Positions 59,509 through 64,000 of a stretch of DNA of 64,000 nucleotides are shown piece after piece. The notes below the pieces were generated by a model that was given only the letters and a program-made list of their open reading frames with translations, searched no databases and was not told the DNA's origin. The stretch lies in assembly GCF_032362555.1 (NCBI RefSeq), contig NC_083512.1, forward strand, positions 2,034,001 through 2,098,000, in the 5' to 3' direction. The position numbers and the translations under genes were made by a program. Each line of letters opens with the position of its first letter. Within the stretch, counting starts at the first letter, position 1. Source of the DNA: Amyelois transitella (Eukaryota > Arthropoda > Insecta > Lepidoptera > Pyralidae).

Positions 59509-62500
59509 CCACTAGGTTTAACACCAATAATAAATGCAGTTTGTTACCGCTTCTTCTGCACTGACGCCTTGGAAGCGGCAGTAAACTTAGTTTTAAGTAA
59601 TTTATTTCACGTCAACCAATGTTGTGAAACCAAAAGATTTGGCAATTATTAAGCTATATGAATTAGGTATCCTATGATAATAAATAAAAATTTTGAATTT
59701 GAATTGAAGTATAGCTAAACCATTAAGAGATGTGAGTACATCGCTGGATACAAAGATTGAGGATACAAACAACTAGGTTTCACACCAACGAATTGTCAAA
59801 ATTACTTAATCACATTAACAGATTGTATCTACCTGAAAGAACTTTTAATACACGGAATCCGGAAGCCTGCAGTCTTGTGAAGGTGAGCCTGAAGCCTTAG
59901 TCGCCTTTTACAATATCCATGGGAAAGAGATGGAGTGGTCCTATTCTTTTTCTAATGGTGCCGGGAACCACAAGGCACCAATATTACTTTAATATTCTTA
60001 TAATACATACATATGGTCACATCTATATCCCTCGCGGGGTAGACAGAGCGAACAGTCTGAAAAGACTTAATGGGCACGTTCAGCTATTTGACTTAATGAT
60101 AGAATTGAGATTAAAATAGTGACAGGTTGCTAGCCCATCGCCCAAAAAAGAATCCCAAGTTTGTGAGCCTATCCCTTAGTCGCCTTTTACGATATCCGTA
60201 GGAACGAGATGGAGTGGACCCATTCTTTTTCTAATAGTGCCGGGAACCACATGGCACAAATATCACTATGATATTATTATAATGACGATTATTTATCACA
60301 TAATTAAAATACCATTATGGTATTACTACTTTTTACTGAATTATCTAGTTCCTTTATTGCTTGCCGGTTGACTGGAAGAGATCCCTTGGGATAAGTCCGC
60401 CATTGCAAGTGATTTGTTTATTTTATAACTATGTACTATTTTATTGTTACTGTGTAAATTTCTATGCAATAAAAATATTACAAACAAACAAACAAACCAT
60501 TCTTCTGTATAAAACGCCGACTAAAATGACTATTATTTACCATATAAATAATATATCTATCATTCTTCTGTCACCTAAACACTTCATGTAATCGTCAACA
60601 ATAAATCTAGCTTTAAAATTCAGCCCCTGGTTTATCGACTACCTACCAGTAGCAATCAAGTCTATCTGGTCATTAAAAACTCGTTAAAACCTGCCTTTTT
60701 CATGTTCGTTTCGTTAATTCTAAATGAAAGCCTTCAGCAATGGTCATAACTTTAATCATATACCTTACATTATACATTTTTTTTCCATTTATTTCTGGGG
60801 CAGTTTGTCTATCTGCCACGATTTGACGGCTTAATAGCTGGACTGATTTTAATGATATTTTGTAAAAATTTACTTTTTTATTCGACGTCAAACATTGGCC
60901 CACATTTTCTGGGAGTGACCCCACGAAAAAAAGCTTGTACAATACAATTTAAAAGCATAAATTAACAGAAAATTTTAATGAACATGCATTATTATTAGTC
61001 TAGGTAGTCTCTGCCTACCCCTCCGGGAAAGAGGCGTGATTTTATGTCTATGTCTATTATTAGTCGTACATCATCCTGCAGAGATCGAACCCGGACCGTG
61101 TGACACTAAGGCAAAATATAACCACTACTTCACAGAGGTCGACATTCTAATTCCTACTAATATCTATTATAAATGCGAAAGTCTGTGAGTATGTCAGGAT
61201 GTCAGTATGAATGTTTGTTACTCTTTCAAAAACTACTGGACCGATAACGATGAAATTTGGTATGTAGGTAGCTGAAGACCCAGAATAACATATTTACTTT
61301 TTATCCCGGAGTTCCTGCGGGATTGATAGAGTTTCCATGCGGACGAAGTCGCGGGCGGCCTCTAGTAAATCATGTAACTAATTTGATGGCAGTTTTAGTG
61401 CATCAGTTCTGTTATCAGTAATGGCGTTATCACTAGACAGTATAAACAAATAATTAACTGATCAATACTTGAACATACAATATGATATACTTGTTTTTAT
61501 AACATTTGATGCCGTGTGGTTCCCGCCACTTCAGAGTACGACCACTCCATCTCTTTCCCATGGATAAGGTAAAAGGTGAATAAGGAAATAGACACAATTA
61601 TCTACTGTAAGCTTCTGTTGGTCTAGGTATAGGGTATTATAGCGAAGAGAAACATATTTTGTGCCTACTGTTTCCCCTTCCCGTGCCAACCGGGGGAAAG
61701 CTTTACACACTTGGGATTCTTCTTTTTTGTGTAAAAATGAGCTTTAAATTAATTGAATTAATAAAGTTATTAAGTTTTAACCTTCCCCTGTAAAACTGGA
61801 TCTATTGCAGATACGCACCTTTTACGTATGGTAGATTTGCGGATTTGCACTATCCCCGACGATATTTATTCATTTATCTATTACAACCTTATCCCAAAGA
61901 AACATAGCTTAAGTACTTATATGTAAATATACCTAGTTTGTGAATTTCAAAGCATATAATCACGTATATCCCTCGCGGGGTAGACAGAGCCAGCAGTCTT
62001 GAAAAGTCTGATATGCTACATTCAGCTGTTCGGCTTAAGGATAGAATTGAGATTCAAATAGTGACAGGTTGCTAGCCCATCGCTTTAAAGAAGAATCCCA
62101 AGTTGATAAGCCTATACCCTTAGTCGCGTTTTACGACATCCACGGGAACGAGATGGTGTGGTCCAATATTTTTTTTATAAGTGCCGGTAACCAGGTTTTA
62201 CCAGGATAAAAATGAAATCATTAACAAGTTAGTAACATATATAATTGAGATTAAGTAAGTACTCAGTTAGATTAAGTAAAACAAATATTTTATTTTCTTC
62301 TACATCTTACAAACTTCAATTTCTTATTGACACTCCTTGACATTAAACGTCATTTTTTCTTCTAAAATAAAAGTTGCCAGTGCTAGCAATAACTAAAAAT
62401 AACGAATAACTTAAATAAAAAAAACGTTCACAACCCACATTATATATCTATAAGAGTAATTGCATTGTCATTTTGTATCACCACTAAAAATGATATAATT

Positions 62501-64000
62501 TATCAAGTTGACTACCGGAGTCCATCAGTTGACTTGCCTCATTGCATAACTGATAAATTAATATTTGTACTGATAAGTTATCGGCGGGGTCAACTTTGTT
62601 CAAACTGGTATTGCTCAGGAGTCCAATGAATTATACATAATATCATGTCTTTCTTGTGCCGTGTGGTTCCCGGCAGCAATACAAAAAAGAATAGGACCAC
62701 TCCATCTCTTTCCCATGGATGTCGTAAAAGGCGACTCAGGGATAGGCTTACAAACTTGGGTTTCTTTTTTAGGCGATGGGCTAGCAACCTGTCAATTTCA
62801 ATCTCAATTCTATCATTAAGCCAAATGGCTCGTGGCCATTCAGTCTTTTCAAGACTATTGGCTCTGTCTACCCCGCAAGGGATATAGACGTGACCATATG
62901 TATGTATGTATGTATAATGTCTTAATTTCTGGACAGAGCTGACGGTCTCAAAAGACTGAAAGTCCACTTTCTTTCTTCTGGTGTTAGTACCGGTTGCATC
63001 CTCACCTCTCTGGAGAGGAGATCTGGATGCGCCATTTTCAATCGGGTAAGTCAGGTTTATACAATGCTACTCGGTTCTGACCTCTGCAATATTTGCAGTG
63101 TATCATGAAAAACTTAAGTATTAATACATAAAATTAAATAATAGTTAGTCAAGTTTAAGTATTTTTAACCTGAAAATTCAAGCGAATCTTAAACTAACAC
63201 AGTCCTTAAACTGGCTTACTTAAACGGGCCTTTAACTGAAACTGCATTATTTAAAGTATTTAAAAAAATTGACAATATAGTGTGAAATAATTGTTATTTA
63301 AGTAAGTAACTGCCTTAAACTAAAACTACATAATTTAAAGTATTTAAAAAAAACTGAAAATGTAAAGTTAAAGTTACTTTTTACATAAAAAAAATTCCTA
63401 AAATGCGAAGCCAGCTAAAAATCTGAAGTATTTAGTAAATAAGCATGTATTACGTTAACCGCATTGCGGCCTCGGGGCAAAGAACTTCTATACAAAGTGC
63501 CCGTTGTCTTTACAATTAATATTGTATGAAGAAAACTATGCCACAGAACATAGACTCAGTGTTGCCAGACTAACAACGAAATAGTGTACGAGTTAAAGAA
63601 AATATTGATCCAATAATTCTTCTTGTAGGTGATGGGCTAGCAACCTGTCAATATTTCAGTCTCTAGTGACCGTTCAGCTTTTTCATCACTATTAGCTCTG
63701 TCTACCCCGCAAGGGATATAGACGTGATTTTATATATGTACGTTTTTGTACTCTATCTCGTTCCAATGTATGTCGTAAAAGCTGACCTAGCGATTATAAA
63801 CTTGTGATTCTTTTTTTTTGGAGTTTATTCTTTTAAGACTGTTGGCTCTATCTACCCCGCAAGGGATGTAGACGTGATGTACGAATAAAATTCATCCGAT
63901 GTCAAAAGTAGGTTACTAGTTTCTGGAAATTTTACAGGAGCCAAGTCTCCTACATACAGTTTGCATTTTCAATAAAAAATCTGCCTTTAAAAATAATTTC
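59509..64000. other. V-ATPase intron 1, right part
   Basis: LINE-like 3' fragment about 59530-59705; duplicate of the exon/intron border 59706-59795; family B at 59895-60257 (-, about 1.3 tandem units), 61505-61600 (+), 61950-62195 (-), 62655-62915 (+, flanked by ATGTCTT), 63620-63745 (+) and 63840-63880 (+); family C tail 61000-61050 (+); a tRNA-box-like repeat at 61075-61140 (-); family F 61150-61368 (-). Short diverged direct repeats lie at about 63240 and 63315. No further V-ATPase exon seen. Confidence 0.6.

Noticed and set aside
62590..62967. 125-codon minus-strand frame
   Set aside because: The peptide ([12 protein letters not shown]...) recurs wherever family B lies in this orientation; it is a chance frame in the repeat.

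Overview
The window reads as nuclear DNA of a moth (Lepidoptera). It is AT-rich, its genes are broken by many short introns with GT/AG borders, and its non-coding part is packed with short retroelements. All recognised cellular genes lie on the + strand. Splice models were built by hand from reading frame and splice signals.

The left two thirds is part of a tandem aminopeptidase N (APN, M1 metallopeptidase, gluzincin) cluster. (1) 368-1312: the last two exons of an APN whose body lies left of the window. (2) 5054-19503: a complete 14-exon APN, 2769 coding nt, 922 aa, with signal peptide, GAMEN, HExxH-x18-E, catalytic Tyr and GPI-anchor tail. (3) 23874-42017: a complete 13-exon paralogue, 2601 coding nt, 866 aa. 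It keeps the signal peptide, the fold-level landmarks and the GPI-type tail but has lost GAMEN, both zinc histidines, the general-base Glu and the catalytic Tyr. The frame is open across all 13 exons, so I read it as an expressed pseudoenzyme rather than a dead gene. Genes 2 and 3 share the phases of their first nine introns, as expected of a tandem duplication.

The right third (42018-64000) is intergenic and intronic. At 53806-53922 is the first coding exon of a V-type proton ATPase subunit a (116-kDa) gene, whose remaining exons lie beyond the right edge. A GC-rich block near 49395-49527 ending in a GTGAGT donor may be its non-coding first exon.

Repeats dominate the rest. Family A is a tRNA-derived SINE of about 245 bp. 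Family B is a SINE-like element of about 255 bp, with some 40 full or partial copies, a hairpin head and a (TATG)n tail. Family C consists of 5'-truncated 3' ends of a LINE that carries the same tail; I propose C as the mobiliser of B. Families D, E and F are RTE-like 3'-end fragments. A near full-length non-LTR retrotransposon (54089-59378) sits inside a family A SINE, which sits inside intron 1 of the V-ATPase gene. A 1.87-kb element with 475-bp inverted termini (45295-47168) carries five GCCAGAC motifs per arm and a second inverted-repeat element inside it. No tRNA, rRNA, CRISPR or prokaryotic feature was found.
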